In this document: positions 15,650 through 24,173 of the stretch, in pieces
Position numbering within the stretch: position 1 is the first letter of the stretch
Layout: every line of letters begins with the position of its first letter
Assembly: GCF_020071995.1 (NCBI RefSeq)
Contig: NZ_JABWTK010000011.1
Span: 1-64,000 of the forward strand
Source of the DNA: Planococcus chinensis
GTDB taxonomy: Bacteria > Bacillota > Bacilli > Bacillales_A > Planococcaceae
DNA length: 64,000 nt
Direction of reading: 5' to 3'
Notes under the pieces: model-generated
What the model saw: only the letters and a program-made list of their open reading frames with translations
Databases searched by the model: none
Told to the model about the DNA's origin: nothing
Program-made: the position numbers and the translations under genes

Positions 15650-16417
15650 ATGACCTTATTAGAAATTAAGAATTTGAAAAAAGTATACACAGCGCGTTTT
15701 TCCAATCAGCAGACCGAAGCACTTTCGACTGTCAATTTCTCAGTGGAAGAAGGAGAGTTTGTGTCCATCATGGGCGAGTCCGGTTCCGGAAAAACGACGC
15801 TTTTGAATATCATTTCCACCTTGGACGAAGCGACGGGCGGAGAAGTTTATCTGGAAGGAAAACCTCTATCCAATATCAAAGACAAAGAAATCTCCGCTTT
15901 CCGCCGAAATACTTTGGGCTTTGTGTTCCAGGACTTTAACTTGCTGGATAATTTCACAATCAAGGACAACATCCTGTTGCCGCTCGTGCTGTCGAAAATT
16001 CCGGTAGCAGAAATGGAAGAGCGGCTGATTCCGATTGTCCGCAAGCTTGGAATTGAAGCCCATATCAACAAATATCCATATGAGGTCTCAGGCGGGCAAA
16101 AGCAGCGGGTGGCTGTGGCGCGGGCATTGATCACACAACCGAAAATCATTCTGGCAGACGAACCGACCGGTGCCCTCGACTCGAAGGCTTCGCAAAACTT
16201 AATGGAAATATTAAAGGGAATCAATGAAACAGGGCAGACGATTTTGATGGTCACACACAGTACGCGCGCAGCAAGTTTTTCAAGCCGGGTCTTATTCATC
16301 CGCGATGGCTCCGTCTACCACGAAATTTACCGGGGCGAGCAGATTTCAGACGAATTCATGGAGCGCATTTCCCAATCATTGACGGTGTTGTCGAGCCGGG
16401 GTGGCAAAGATGAATAA
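15650..16417 (+). CDS. ABC transporter ATP-binding protein, BceA type
   Basis: 255 aa. Walker A MGESGSGKTT (41-50), Q-loop FQDFNLLD, signature SGGQK (147-151), Walker B ILADE (167-171), H-loop VTHS. The sequence belongs to the MacB/LolD-like class and pairs with the permease that overlaps its 3' end. BceAB-type transporters remove peptide antibiotics such as bacitracin from their lipid targets and report flux to the BceS-like kinase. A strong AAGGAGGGG site precedes the ATG. Confidence 0.93.
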   Translation: MTLLEIKNLKKVYTARFSNQQTEALSTVNFSVEEGEFVSIMGESGSGKTTLLNIISTLDEATGGEVYLEGKPLSNIKDKEISAFRRNTLGFVFQDFNLLDNFTIKDNILLPLVLSKIPVAEMEERLIPIVRKLGIEAHINKYPYEVSGGQKQRVAVARALITQPKIILADEPTGALDSKASQNLMEILKGINETGQTILMVTHSTRAASFSSRVLFIRDGSVYHEIYRGEQISDEFMERISQSLTVLSSRGGKDE

Positions 16418-18386
16418 TCGCTTTTTCACTTCTTTGGCCGTTCGCAACATCAAATCGAATAAGCAATTGTATGTGCCGTATTTGCTGTCGTCGACTGCAA
16501 TCATCACGATGTTCTATTTGATGTCTTCTCTTTTGACGAATAAATTCGTACAGGAACGTTCAAGTGTGTTGCCGACGCTTTTTGCAATGGGAACGATTGT
16601 CATCGGGATCTTCTCGTTTATCTTTATTTTGTATATCAATAGTTTTCTGATCAAAAGAAGGAAAAAGGAGATCGGCCTTTACGGAATACTGGGCTTGGAA
16701 AAAAAGCATGTGGCGAAGATTTTGTTTTTTGAAACGCTCATCACGACGTTTGTGAGCATTGCCGGAGCGCTGATTGTAGGGCAGGTTTTCGGCCGCTTGT
16801 TTTTCATGCTGCTGAATTACCTGCTCCGTTTGCCGACAAATATCAATTATTCGACAAGCCCGATGACGGCTTTGATCACGGCAGGCTTGTTCGCTGGAGT
16901 TTTTGCGATCACTTATCTCTACAACGTCAGCCAGTTTACATTCGCCAATCCGATTAAATTGTTGAAAGGCAAAAAAGAAGGCGAGAAAGAACCGAAAGGA
17001 TCGATTCTTCTCTTTATCCTGTCTCTTGTTTTAATAGGCTGGGGCTACGGCATTTCGCTGACCATTGCCGATCCGCTCAGCGCGATTTCAAAGTTTTTCC
17101 TTGCGGTGTTGCTGGTCATTATGGGAACTTATTTATTATTTATCACGGGTTCGATTTATATTTTAAAGGCGTTGAAGAAAAACAAACGGATCTACTACCG
17201 CCCCGGGCCTTTCATCTCCATTTCAGGCATGCTGTACCGGATGAAGCAAAATGCGGTGGGCTTAGCGAATATCTGCATTTTGGCTTCGATGGTAATCATT
17301 GCCGTGTCGACAACGGTCACTATTTTTGTCGGGACAGAGGAAACATTGGAAAATCGTTTTCCGAAAGAAAACAACATGACCCTTAACGGAACGGACTTAT
17401 CACAGAAAGAGCTGAATACGCAATTTATCGGGCTGCAGGGCAAGTTCCGTGAAGAAGCACAGAAAATGGAGCTTAAAGTGACAGACATGGAAAGTTATCG
17501 CTACTTGACTGTGTTTGGAAATTTGGAAGGGAATCGCCTAGTATTTGAAGAAGGGTTCCCGGCAGCAAATGTCCCTTTATATATCCAGGTGCTCTTATTG
17601 GAAGATTTTAATGAAATGGCCGGAAAACAGATCGAGCTTTCAAATGGCGAAGCGCTGTACTACCATTCAAAGGGAGCTCTCAATCAGCAGAATATTGTAA
17701 TCGGGGATCAGGAGTTCAAATTGAAAGAAGCCGACTACGATTTTGGGGGAGAAGCAGCCATTGTCACGACGATGGTTCTGATTGTTCCTGAGCTTTCCCA
17801 GATCGAAATGATTTCAGAAATCTATCAGCAGGAATTGCCGCAGGCCAATCCGGCGAGCATTGATGCCTTCATCGGTTGGAACACAGACGGCACAAATGCA
17901 CAGAAGAAAGCACTAGGTAAGCAGATGAAGCAATTATCCAGCGCTTCAGAATCACTAAGTTTCGAATCCAGAGAAGCCTTTCGGGAGGAATGGTACAGCA
18001 TGAATGGCGGGTTCCTGTTTCTCGGGATATTCCTTGGATTGCTGTTTACGATCGGCACGGTCTTGATCACTTACTTCAAGCAAGTATCGGAAGGCTTTGA
18101 TGACCGGGAGAAATTCCAGATCATGCAAAAAGTCGGCCTCGACAAAGACATGATCCACGAATCCACCCGTTCGCAAATTGTCTGGATGTTCCTGCTGCCA
18201 ATTGTGACGGCAACCATCCACGTCATTTTTGCCTATCCCATTGTCCGCAAAATGCTGACGGTGTTCGGTGTGACAAGTGAAATCACCTGGCTGTTGTCGT
18301 TCACAGGAGTCGTAGTTGCGTTCGGTGCCATTTACTGGATGATTTACCGCATCACTTCAAGAGTCTATTACAGTATCGTAAAATAA
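16410..18386 (+). CDS. ABC transporter permease, BceB type (FtsX-domain)
   Basis: 658 aa from ATG 16410, which overlaps the ATPase stop codon; GTG 16401 in the same frame is possible. Ten predicted membrane segments with a large extracellular domain of about 200 residues between TM7 and TM8 (about 310-525), the BceB layout, and FtsX-like segments at both ends. The extracellular domain is the part that recognises the peptide-lipid complex. The spectrum (bacitracin, nisin, other) cannot be read from sequence. A terminator follows. Confidence 0.92.
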   Translation: MNNRFFTSLAVRNIKSNKQLYVPYLLSSTAIITMFYLMSSLLTNKFVQERSSVLPTLFAMGTIVIGIFSFIFILYINSFLIKRRKKEIGLYGILGLEKKHVAKILFFETLITTFVSIAGALIVGQVFGRLFFMLLNYLLRLPTNINYSTSPMTALITAGLFAGVFAITYLYNVSQFTFANPIKLLKGKKEGEKEPKGSILLFILSLVLIGWGYGISLTIADPLSAISKFFLAVLLVIMGTYLLFITGSIYILKALKKNKRIYYRPGPFISISGMLYRMKQNAVGLANICILASMVIIAVSTTVTIFVGTEETLENRFPKENNMTLNGTDLSQKELNTQFIGLQGKFREEAQKMELKVTDMESYRYLTVFGNLEGNRLVFEEGFPAANVPLYIQVLLLEDFNEMAGKQIELSNGEALYYHSKGALNQQNIVIGDQEFKLKEADYDFGGEAAIVTTMVLIVPELSQIEMISEIYQQELPQANPASIDAFIGWNTDGTNAQKKALGKQMKQLSSASESLSFESREAFREEWYSMNGGFLFLGIFLGLLFTIGTVLITYFKQVSEGFDDREKFQIMQKVGLDKDMIHESTRSQIVWMFLLPIVTATIHVIFAYPIVRKMLTVFGVTSEITWLLSFTGVVVAFGAIYWMIYRITSRVYYSIVK

Positions 18387-18395
18387 ATTCAGCAA

Positions 18396-18437
18396 AGAGC
18401 CGTTCAAGGACCTTGTCCATTGAATGGCTCTATTTTC
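18396..18437 (+). terminator. Terminator of the Bce-type transporter operon
   Basis: AGAGCCGTTCAAGGAC / GTCCATTGAATGGCTCT stem with one bulge, then ATTTT. Confidence 0.75.
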
Positions 18438-18584
18438 AGTCTAAAGTCTGAAATAGCGTTCAAAATGAGCATATTAATACCTTTCTGTTTTATTTTCAAA
18501 TAGCATTTACCTATAAAGGAAACGGAAACTATTACCGCTTTCCAACAATGGCAACTGGGTATAGACCTTTAAGGAGGAATTCAT

Positions 18585-19706
18585 TTGAAAATTAAAACAG
18601 AAAACATATTCGAACCGTATACATTTACGTCGGGCTTAACCGTAAAAAACCGGGTTATGATGGCGCCGATGACAATCTCCTCTTCCAATGCGAACGGAGA
18701 TGCAACGGACGCCGAACTGGCGTATTACAACCGCCGGGCCAAAAGCGGGCTGGGCGCTGTCATCACCGCTTGTGCATTCGTTGAACCGTTAGGCGCCGGA
18801 TTCCCGGATTCCATTGGAGCGGACAGCGATGAGCGCATACCAAGTCTGGCGCGTTTGGCTGAATCCATCCACGAAGGCGGGGCAAAAGCGATTCTGCAGA
18901 TTTTCCATGCCGGCCGCATGTCCAATTCGAAATTATTGAACGGCGAACAGCCGGTGTCAGCGAGCAATGTCGCAGCGCCGCGCCCGAACGCGGAAACGCC
19001 GCGTGAGATGACAGCGGAAGAAATCGAAGCAACGATTGCCGCGTTTGGCGAAGCCACAAGACGTGCCATCCAGGCCGGATTTGACGGAGTTGAAATCCAC
19101 GGGGCCAATACGTACTTGGTGCAGCAATTTTTCTCTCCTCATTCCAACCGCCGCACCGACAAATGGGGCGGAGACGTAAACGCACGTATGGCGTTTCCGT
19201 TAGCGGTCATCGAATCGATTCAAGAAGCGGTGGCTAAATATGCAGAGAAACCATTTGTAGTCGGCTACCGGATCAGCCCGGAGGAACGGGAAGAACCGGG
19301 CATTACGATGGACGACACGCTGCTGTTTTTGTCTGCCATCGTGGACAAAGGCATTGACTACATCCATGCGTCTGTCGGCAATTTCTTCGGCGGGTCCATC
19401 CGGGAGGACGATGTCCGTTCGCGCGTGGAAATGATCCAAGAGCATATCGGAAGCCGTGTTCCGGTCATCGGCGTCGGCGGCTTGCAGACGCTTGATCAAG
19501 TGAAAAAGGCGTTGGAGATTACGCCGCTCGTGTCGCTTGGGCACGCTTTGATCATGGATCCGGAATGGTTGTTGAAAGTGAAGAAAAGCCAGGAGAAAGA
19601 AATTTTTCAGGCGCTTCACCGCAGCAAAAAGGATGAACTGAACATACCTGAAAACTTATGGAACATGGTTGCCAATGCGCCGGGCTGGTTCCGTGTAGAA
19701 GACTGA
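18585..19706 (+). CDS. NADH:flavin oxidoreductase (old yellow enzyme, YqiG-like)
   Basis: 373 aa from TTG 18585, placed 7 bases after AAGGAGG. FMN-dependent TIM-barrel ene-reductase: KNRVMMAPMT near the start, EIHGANTYLVQQFFSPHSN with the substrate-binding His/Asn pair, NRRTDKWGG, and the phosphate loop VGGLQT / LGHALIMDP. The length and C-terminal NLWNMVANAPGWF recall B. subtilis YqiG rather than YqjM (338 aa). It probably reduces electrophilic alkenes with NAD(P)H. Single gene between terminators. Confidence 0.9.
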   Translation: MKIKTENIFEPYTFTSGLTVKNRVMMAPMTISSSNANGDATDAELAYYNRRAKSGLGAVITACAFVEPLGAGFPDSIGADSDERIPSLARLAESIHEGGAKAILQIFHAGRMSNSKLLNGEQPVSASNVAAPRPNAETPREMTAEEIEATIAAFGEATRRAIQAGFDGVEIHGANTYLVQQFFSPHSNRRTDKWGGDVNARMAFPLAVIESIQEAVAKYAEKPFVVGYRISPEEREEPGITMDDTLLFLSAIVDKGIDYIHASVGNFFGGSIREDDVRSRVEMIQEHIGSRVPVIGVGGLQTLDQVKKALEITPLVSLGHALIMDPEWLLKVKKSQEKEIFQALHRSKKDELNIPENLWNMVANAPGWFRVED

Positions 19707-19711
19707 ACCAA

Positions 19712-19757
19712 AAAAAGCCGCGTAGCCAGTTTATTCACTGGATACGCGGCTTTTCTT
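19712..19757. terminator. Bidirectional terminator
   Basis: AAAAAGCCGCGTA(g)CCAGT / ACTGG(a)TACGCGGCTTTT stem with A and T tracts on both sides, between convergent genes. Confidence 0.88.
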
Positions 19758-19765
19758 TTGAGGGC

Positions 19766-19981
19766 TCATTGTGCATCTTCTGAAAAAGACAGCGCTTTTT
19801 CGTGAAGAGCCTCGCGCAGAATTCTGACCGCTTTTGGTCCGACGCCATGCAGCTTCAACAATTCTTTTTCTGAAACCGTGGTGAATTGCTCCAAATGTGT
19901 GAAGCCGGCGAGCAATAAGGCGTTGGTTGCGGGCCGTCCTATGCTGTGCGGCAAACTGTGTTCAATTTCTGGCTGTGCCAT
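19766..19981 (-). CDS. Small helix-hairpin-helix protein
   Basis: 71 aa with a GGAGGG site before the ATG. Residues 15-60 form a tandem HhH unit (SIGRPATNALLLAGFTHLEQ, KLHGVGPKAVRILREAL), like the RNA polymerase alpha C-terminal or DisA-type HhH fold, which binds DNA non-specifically. Such stand-alone proteins are common in Bacillales; their role is not established. Confidence 0.85.
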   Translation of the reverse strand: MAQPEIEHSLPHSIGRPATNALLLAGFTHLEQFTTVSEKELLKLHGVGPKAVRILREALHEKALSFSEDAQ

Positions 19982-20108
19982 TTTAATCCCTCCAGTCCTT
20001 ATTGCTGTAAATATACTTCTAGCCTAAGGAGATTGCAATGCTTATAGGGATCAGGGGGCTATTCTTTAGCTCTTGAAAAACTTGAATGCTTTCAATTCGT
20101 TTGACCAT

Positions 20109-20144
20109 TAAAAAGCTGCAGCCCATAATATTGGCTGCAGCTTT
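20109..20144 (-). terminator. Terminator of the EamA gene
   Basis: AAAGCTGCAGCC / GGCTGCAGCTTT perfect stem; on the minus strand it is followed by a T-rich tail. Confidence 0.85.
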
Positions 20145-20158
20145 CGTTTCAGGTGGAG

Positions 20159-21070
20159 TTATGAAGATTCGGCAGTCCGGTTTGTATGCGTCCGCCGGCT
20201 TCTTCTGCTGAGAACATTGACGATCAATACCCCGGAGATGGCAACCACTCCGCCGATCAGCGAAAGGCCGGTCGGCAATTCATGCAGCCACATCCAGGCG
20301 ACCACGATGGCGACGGCCGGTTCCAGGTAAATCATGCTCGATACGGAACTTGCATTGCTCAAAGACAAGGCAGTAGACCACGTGACATAAGCAATGGCAG
20401 CAGGGAAAATGCCGACATACAGCGTTGATAAATGAGCTTCCAGCGTCGCATTTTGAAGGGCTGTAAAGATGCCGGGCGAAAAGATGAAAAACGGCAATGT
20501 GCCGGCCCAAGTAAAATAAGCCGTCAGCTCGATGGCTGTGTAACGGGCAAGCAAATTTTTCTGGTATACAAAAAAGATGGACGTGGCAAAGGCGGCAATC
20601 AGGACCAGCAAGGCGCCTTTATTGAGCGTAAGTGATGCGCCGGCAGCCCCAAAAGCGATCAGGACAATGCCGATAAAGCCGACTCCGAGGCCAATCCAGC
20701 CGATTCCCGTCAAGCGTTCTTTTAGTACGATGGCTGCAATCAGGGCAGTAAAAATTGGTCCGGAACCAACCAGCATACCCGCGGTTCCCGCTGAAATGCT
20801 CTCCATCCCGAATGTGACGCAAATATGGTAAATGCTGATGCCAATCCAGCCAAGAACCAATATGCTCCAAATGTCTTGTTTGCGGGGCAGCCGGAATTTT
20901 GTGCCAGGCCACAGGGCATAAGCGAGGAATAGCAACGAAGCAATCACGAAACGCACCAGCACCATTTGTCCGGCATCGTAGCCGCCTTGGAGGCTGACAC
21001 GGATAGCGGCAAAAGAGGAACCCCATATAAGAACTGAAAATAATGCCAATGAAAAAGCTTTTGTATTCAA
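20159..21070 (-). CDS. EamA/DMT family transporter
   Basis: 303 aa from TTG 21070, chosen because TGGAGGAAAATTT lies at the right distance; upstream ATGs would read through this site. Ten membrane helices in two EamA repeats (LIWGSSFAAIRVSL at the first helix, PAAIAYVTWSTALS in the second half, LEPAVAIVVAWMWLHE at TM9). Drug/metabolite transporters of this type export amino acids or other metabolites; no substrate can be inferred. Monocistronic. Confidence 0.88.
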   Translation of the reverse strand: MNTKAFSLALFSVLIWGSSFAAIRVSLQGGYDAGQMVLVRFVIASLLFLAYALWPGTKFRLPRKQDIWSILVLGWIGISIYHICVTFGMESISAGTAGMLVGSGPIFTALIAAIVLKERLTGIGWIGLGVGFIGIVLIAFGAAGASLTLNKGALLVLIAAFATSIFFVYQKNLLARYTAIELTAYFTWAGTLPFFIFSPGIFTALQNATLEAHLSTLYVGIFPAAIAYVTWSTALSLSNASSVSSMIYLEPAVAIVVAWMWLHELPTGLSLIGGVVAISGVLIVNVLSRRSRRTHTNRTAESS

Positions 21071-21292
21071 AAATTTTCCTCCAGTAAACATGATGAATTT
21101 ATAAAACAACAGCTTCTATTATATTCGGAAACAGTGGAAATGTCTTTTATTCCAGCCCTTTCTTGATTGCATATTGAAAAATTATTCCAGTTCCTCTTTA
21201 TTTTGTTTCAATAGTTCTATATTTTTATTGAAAAGCTTCCTCTATAATTTAAAGAATAAAGGGAAAATGGCGAGTGAAACGGGGGAAATACA

Positions 21293-21745
21293 ATGGCATC
21301 AAATCACTTTACAGACACAGAGATAAAAAAATCAATTGATGAATTATTGGAAAAAGCGGACCACCGGACAGCAGCATGTTGGGCAGCTGACTGTGCGGAG
21401 CGTGTCCTTTCCTATTATGAGCAGTATCAGCCTCAAGATGGGCGGCTGCGCAATGCAATTCAAGCAGCTCAGCGATGGGGGAAAAGCGAAATCCCGACTC
21501 GGGACGCCCGCGAAGCGGCTTTTCCCGCTCATGCAGCAGCGCGTGAAGCGACGGATGAAATTGCAATCGCTGCAGCCCAAGCAGCTGGGCAGGCAGGCGC
21601 TACACCTCATAGCATCGGCCACGCAGTCCATGCTTCTACCTATGCCGTCAAAGCAGTGGCGCTTGCCAACGACTTTGATGAAGCGGCAATTGCGGAAGAA
21701 CGGAACTGGCAGTATGCCTGTTTGAAAAAATGGCTTCGCCTTTAA
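21293..21745 (+). CDS. Putative immunity protein (Imm5-like domain)
   Basis: 150 aa, almost wholly helical and very Ala-rich. DHRTAACWAADCAERVL at the start, AIQAAQRWGKSEI, AAFPAHAAAREA and IGHAVHASTYAVKAVALAND follow the Imm5-like pattern, a family first noted as putative immunity proteins to polymorphic toxins but widespread as single genes. No toxin gene is adjacent, so an immunity role is doubtful here. A very strong terminator follows. Confidence 0.75.
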   Translation: MASNHFTDTEIKKSIDELLEKADHRTAACWAADCAERVLSYYEQYQPQDGRLRNAIQAAQRWGKSEIPTRDAREAAFPAHAAAREATDEIAIAAAQAAGQAGATPHSIGHAVHASTYAVKAVALANDFDEAAIAEERNWQYACLKKWLRL

Positions 21746-21775
21746 AATGGAATTCCGCTTTTTTTAACTTCAAAG

Positions 21776-21820
21776 AACAGCCTGTTTCCTGCCTATAAGC
21801 AGGAAACAGGCTGTTTTTTT
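21776..21820. terminator. Bidirectional terminator
   Basis: Perfect 17-bp stem (AACAGCCTGTTTCCTGC and complement), 6-base loop, T7 on the + side. It also abuts the stop codon of the minus-strand remnant at 21819. Confidence 0.92.
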
Positions 21821-21944
21821 ATGCCATGAAATTTACAAAGCTGCCATACATATCGCCTTTTCCACCGTTTGTCGTCCAATAAGACGGGTAATCTAGGGAA
21901 GAACGGTAATTTTTTTTATGAATAATAATAGTGTAACCATTAGT
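21819..21944 (-). pseudogene. C-terminal remnant of a lost gene
   Basis: A 41-codon open frame on the minus strand reads ...YRSSLDYPSYWTTNGGKG... and ends FVNFMA at a TAA directly before a terminator. It has no start codon and is closed upstream by TAA. Its composition (Tyr, Trp, Gly, Asn) is protein-like, unlike intergenic sequence. It overlaps the presumed leader of the PPK2 gene. The simplest reading is the 3' end of a deleted gene; I do not recognise the family. Confidence 0.4.
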
Positions 21945-21963
21945 TTATATAAGGAGGAATAGT

Positions 21964-22824
21964 ATGAATATGAATAAATACCGGGTTAAGCCGGACGAAC
22001 AAGTGGAGTTGTCCAATTACCAGACGGTTGAGCAAAATCGGCCTTCCGAAGAAGAACTGCAAGATAAGTTGATTCCCAAGAGCGTCGAAAAATTAAAAGC
22101 TCTCTATACGAAATTGCGCGCGGAAGAAGAGAAAGGGGTTGTTGTTGTCCTTCAGGCAATGGACGCCGCAGGGAAAGATGAAGCCATCAGTTATGTTTTT
22201 TCAAATCTGGCAGCACAGGGATTGAAAACAACTTCCTTTAAAAAGCCGACCGAAGATGAACTGAAACATGATTACCTTTGGAGATTCCATAAAGGGCGTC
22301 CGGCCAGAGGGGAAATCGGTATTTTCAACCGCTCCTATTACGAAGAAGTGATTGCGCCAAGAGTCCACAATCTATTAGAAGAAACGCCGCTGCCGAATGA
22401 GTTGATCGGCGATGATATTTGGAAAGTGCGTTACCGCCAAATCAATGATTTCGAAAGATACTTAGTGGAAAACGGGTTCCCGGTAGTGAAATTCTTTTTT
22501 AATATGTCTAAGGATGAACAGAAAAAACGTTTGTTGGAGCGTATGAAAGATCCGGAAAAGAATTGGGAATTCTCGTTTAACGACGTCAAAGAACGGGAGC
22601 ATTGGGATGGTTACCAGGACATTTTTGAAGACTTGATCAATCATACTTCTACAGAGTATGCACCCTGGTATGTGCTGCCGGCAGATGATGAATGGTATTC
22701 ACGCTACCTGATTTCTGAAGTGATGGTCGAATTGCTTGAAAAAATCAATCCGCAATTGCCGGTTATTTCAGGTGAAGAAAAAGAGAAATTGGATGAAGCC
22801 ATTAAAAAATTGGAAAACGAATAG
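21964..22824 (+). CDS. ppk2: Polyphosphate kinase 2 family protein
   Basis: 286 aa. Single PPK2 domain: Walker A-like VVLQAMDAAGKDEAIS (usually AGKDG, here AGKDE), the lid/phosphate region KKPTEDELKHDYLWR, GRPARGEIGIFNRSYYEEV, and IFNRSYYEEV near Walker B. The enzyme transfers phosphate from polyphosphate to nucleotides (AMP, ADP or GDP depending on class); the single-domain, ~290-aa form suits class I or III. An AAGGAGG site precedes the ATG. Nucleotide specificity is not assignable. Confidence 0.9.
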   Translation: MNMNKYRVKPDEQVELSNYQTVEQNRPSEEELQDKLIPKSVEKLKALYTKLRAEEEKGVVVVLQAMDAAGKDEAISYVFSNLAAQGLKTTSFKKPTEDELKHDYLWRFHKGRPARGEIGIFNRSYYEEVIAPRVHNLLEETPLPNELIGDDIWKVRYRQINDFERYLVENGFPVVKFFFNMSKDEQKKRLLERMKDPEKNWEFSFNDVKEREHWDGYQDIFEDLINHTSTEYAPWYVLPADDEWYSRYLISEVMVELLEKINPQLPVISGEEKEKLDEAIKKLENE

Positions 22825-22965
22825 TGTATCGACTGCGATGACCGTCTGTAAAGCGCCGGTTATCGCTGTTTTCTTTTTGAGAGCAAAGTATTAAACTGAA
22901 GAAAAGTTTGAAAAGTTAGTTAATATACCTTTACAAGAATATTCCGTTAGGAGTATATTGTAAGT

Positions 22966-23292
22966 ATGAAAACATTACTGAATTCACTAGCTGAACCTAC
23001 CCGTTGGAATATCGTTGAATTGTTGAAAAAAGGGCCGCTGACAGTCGGAGAAATTGCCGAGGAGCTGGGGATCCGGCAGCCGCAGGTATCCAAGCATTTA
23101 AAAGTATTAAGCGAAGCCGGGATTGTGGCAGTCCATCCCATCGGAAACCGCCGCGTCTATCAGCTGAACCCCGAGCCGTTTCAGGAGTTGCAGGAATGGA
23201 CCGAATCTTACCGACACCTATGGGAAGAGCAGTTTGACCGATTGGATGATTATTTAATGAACGTCCAGAAAGGTGTAGAGGAGGAAAAATAA
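22966..23292 (+). CDS. ArsR family winged-helix regulator
   Basis: 108 aa. LNSLAEPTRWNIVELLKKGPLTVGEIAEELGIRQPQVSKHLKVL is a classic ArsR DNA-binding domain, with no metal-binding cysteines, as in the SdpR-like group usually encoded next to AHSA1/SRPBCC genes. The AHSA1 gene follows 58 bases later, so this is probably a co-transcribed autoregulatory pair. Confidence 0.9.
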   Translation: MKTLLNSLAEPTRWNIVELLKKGPLTVGEIAEELGIRQPQVSKHLKVLSEAGIVAVHPIGNRRVYQLNPEPFQELQEWTESYRHLWEEQFDRLDDYLMNVQKGVEEEK

Positions 23293-23350
23293 TTGCCCCT
23301 GCTGGGTCGTGGAGCCAATGGAGTCTAACCCATCCTAAGGAGGAATTGAA

Positions 23351-23851
23351 ATGTCAGTCAACAAAGGATCAAATGAGGCTTTTACAAAAGTCGAGGGACT
23401 TGAGTTGGTGATGGAGCGGTTTTTTATGGCGCCGAGAGAGCTTGTTTTTTCAATGTACACAGAGTCTGAACACATTCAGAATTGGTGGGGACCGAATGGC
23501 TGGAAGACGACAGTTTATCAAATGGATGTACGGCCAGGAGGCATTTGGCATTATTGCATGCGTTCAGAAGATGGGCAGGAAGCTTGGGGTAAGAGCACCT
23601 ATCAGGAAGTGCAAAAACCCGGACGGCTCGTTTATGACGATATTTTTTCCGATGAAAACGGAAATGATGCGGAAGGTTTTCCCATCATGAAAATTACCGT
23701 TGAGTTTGTGGAAGAAGGAAACGGGACACGGATTGTCAGCCGGACCTTGTTTGAATCCGAAGAAGACTTAAAACAGGTAATGGATATGGGCGTTGTCGAA
23801 GGCATGACGGAAACCTTCGATCGACTTGAAAAGTACTTGAATCAGCAGTAG
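23351..23851 (+). CDS. SRPBCC/AHSA1 domain protein
   Basis: 166 aa with CTAAGGAGG before the ATG. VMERFFMAPRELVFSMYTESEHIQNWWGP is the signature opening of AHSA1-like (activator of Hsp90 ATPase homologue 1) SRPBCC proteins; the WWGP and GGIWHYCMRS segments are typical. These partners of ArsR regulators bind hydrophobic ligands; no enzymatic role is proven. Confidence 0.87.
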   Translation: MSVNKGSNEAFTKVEGLELVMERFFMAPRELVFSMYTESEHIQNWWGPNGWKTTVYQMDVRPGGIWHYCMRSEDGQEAWGKSTYQEVQKPGRLVYDDIFSDENGNDAEGFPIMKITVEFVEEGNGTRIVSRTLFESEEDLKQVMDMGVVEGMTETFDRLEKYLNQQ

Positions 23852-23873
23852 CAGAAAGAACTGGAAAAACAGA

Positions 23874-23913
23874 AACAGCCACCCTTGAAAAGTGAAATTC
23901 AAGGGTGGCTGTT
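23874..23913. terminator. Bidirectional terminator
   Basis: AACAGCCACCCTTGAA / TTCAAGGGTGGCTGTT perfect 16-bp stem. It serves the AHSA1 gene and lies just after the stop of the small minus-strand ORF. Confidence 0.88.
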
Positions 23914-23920
23914 ATTAATG

Positions 23921-24007
23921 TTAAAGAAAAAGCAGATTGATAAGGACGGTCAGGATAATCGAAAGAATGATTGAAATAATAATGCTTCCCATACAAGACA
24001 TGCGCAT
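23921..24007 (-). CDS. Small hydrophobic peptide (28 aa)
   Basis: Minus-strand ORF MRMSCMGSIIISIILSII... ending LLFL, from ATG 24007 with AAGGTGGG six bases upstream (an ATG two codons earlier is too close to that site). A short basic head is followed by one Ile/Leu-rich membrane segment. It stops 8 bases before a strong terminator, so it has the layout of a complete tiny gene. The size and shape recall type I toxins and small membrane peptides of Bacillales; no antitoxin RNA is apparent. Confidence 0.45.
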   Translation of the reverse strand: MRMSCMGSIIISIILSIILTVLINLLFL

Positions 24008-24023
24008 AGCCATCCCACCTTTT

Positions 24024-24074
24024 TTCCTGTTTCTTTACTTTTCCTGCTTTTTTACTTTTCCTGCTTTATATCTT
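24024..24074. repeat. Three 17-bp direct repeats
   Basis: TTCCTGTTTCTTTACTT, TTCCTGCTTTTTTACTT and the more degenerate TTCCTGCTTTATATCTT lie head to tail in the leader of the small minus-strand ORF. Confidence 0.7.
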
Positions 24075-24173
24075 CATTAAACCCTTTCTTGCAGTTCCTA
24101 TGTTTGAGTGATGGAGTTGAAAGGGAAAAGGGAAACATTCTTTAGGAAAATTAAAGAAAATGGAGGAAGGCTC

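Noticed and set aside
20038-20076. 12-codon ORF with a perfect AAGGAG
   Set aside because: Too short to judge, no following gene to couple to and no terminator; AAGGAG-ATG pairs occur by chance.
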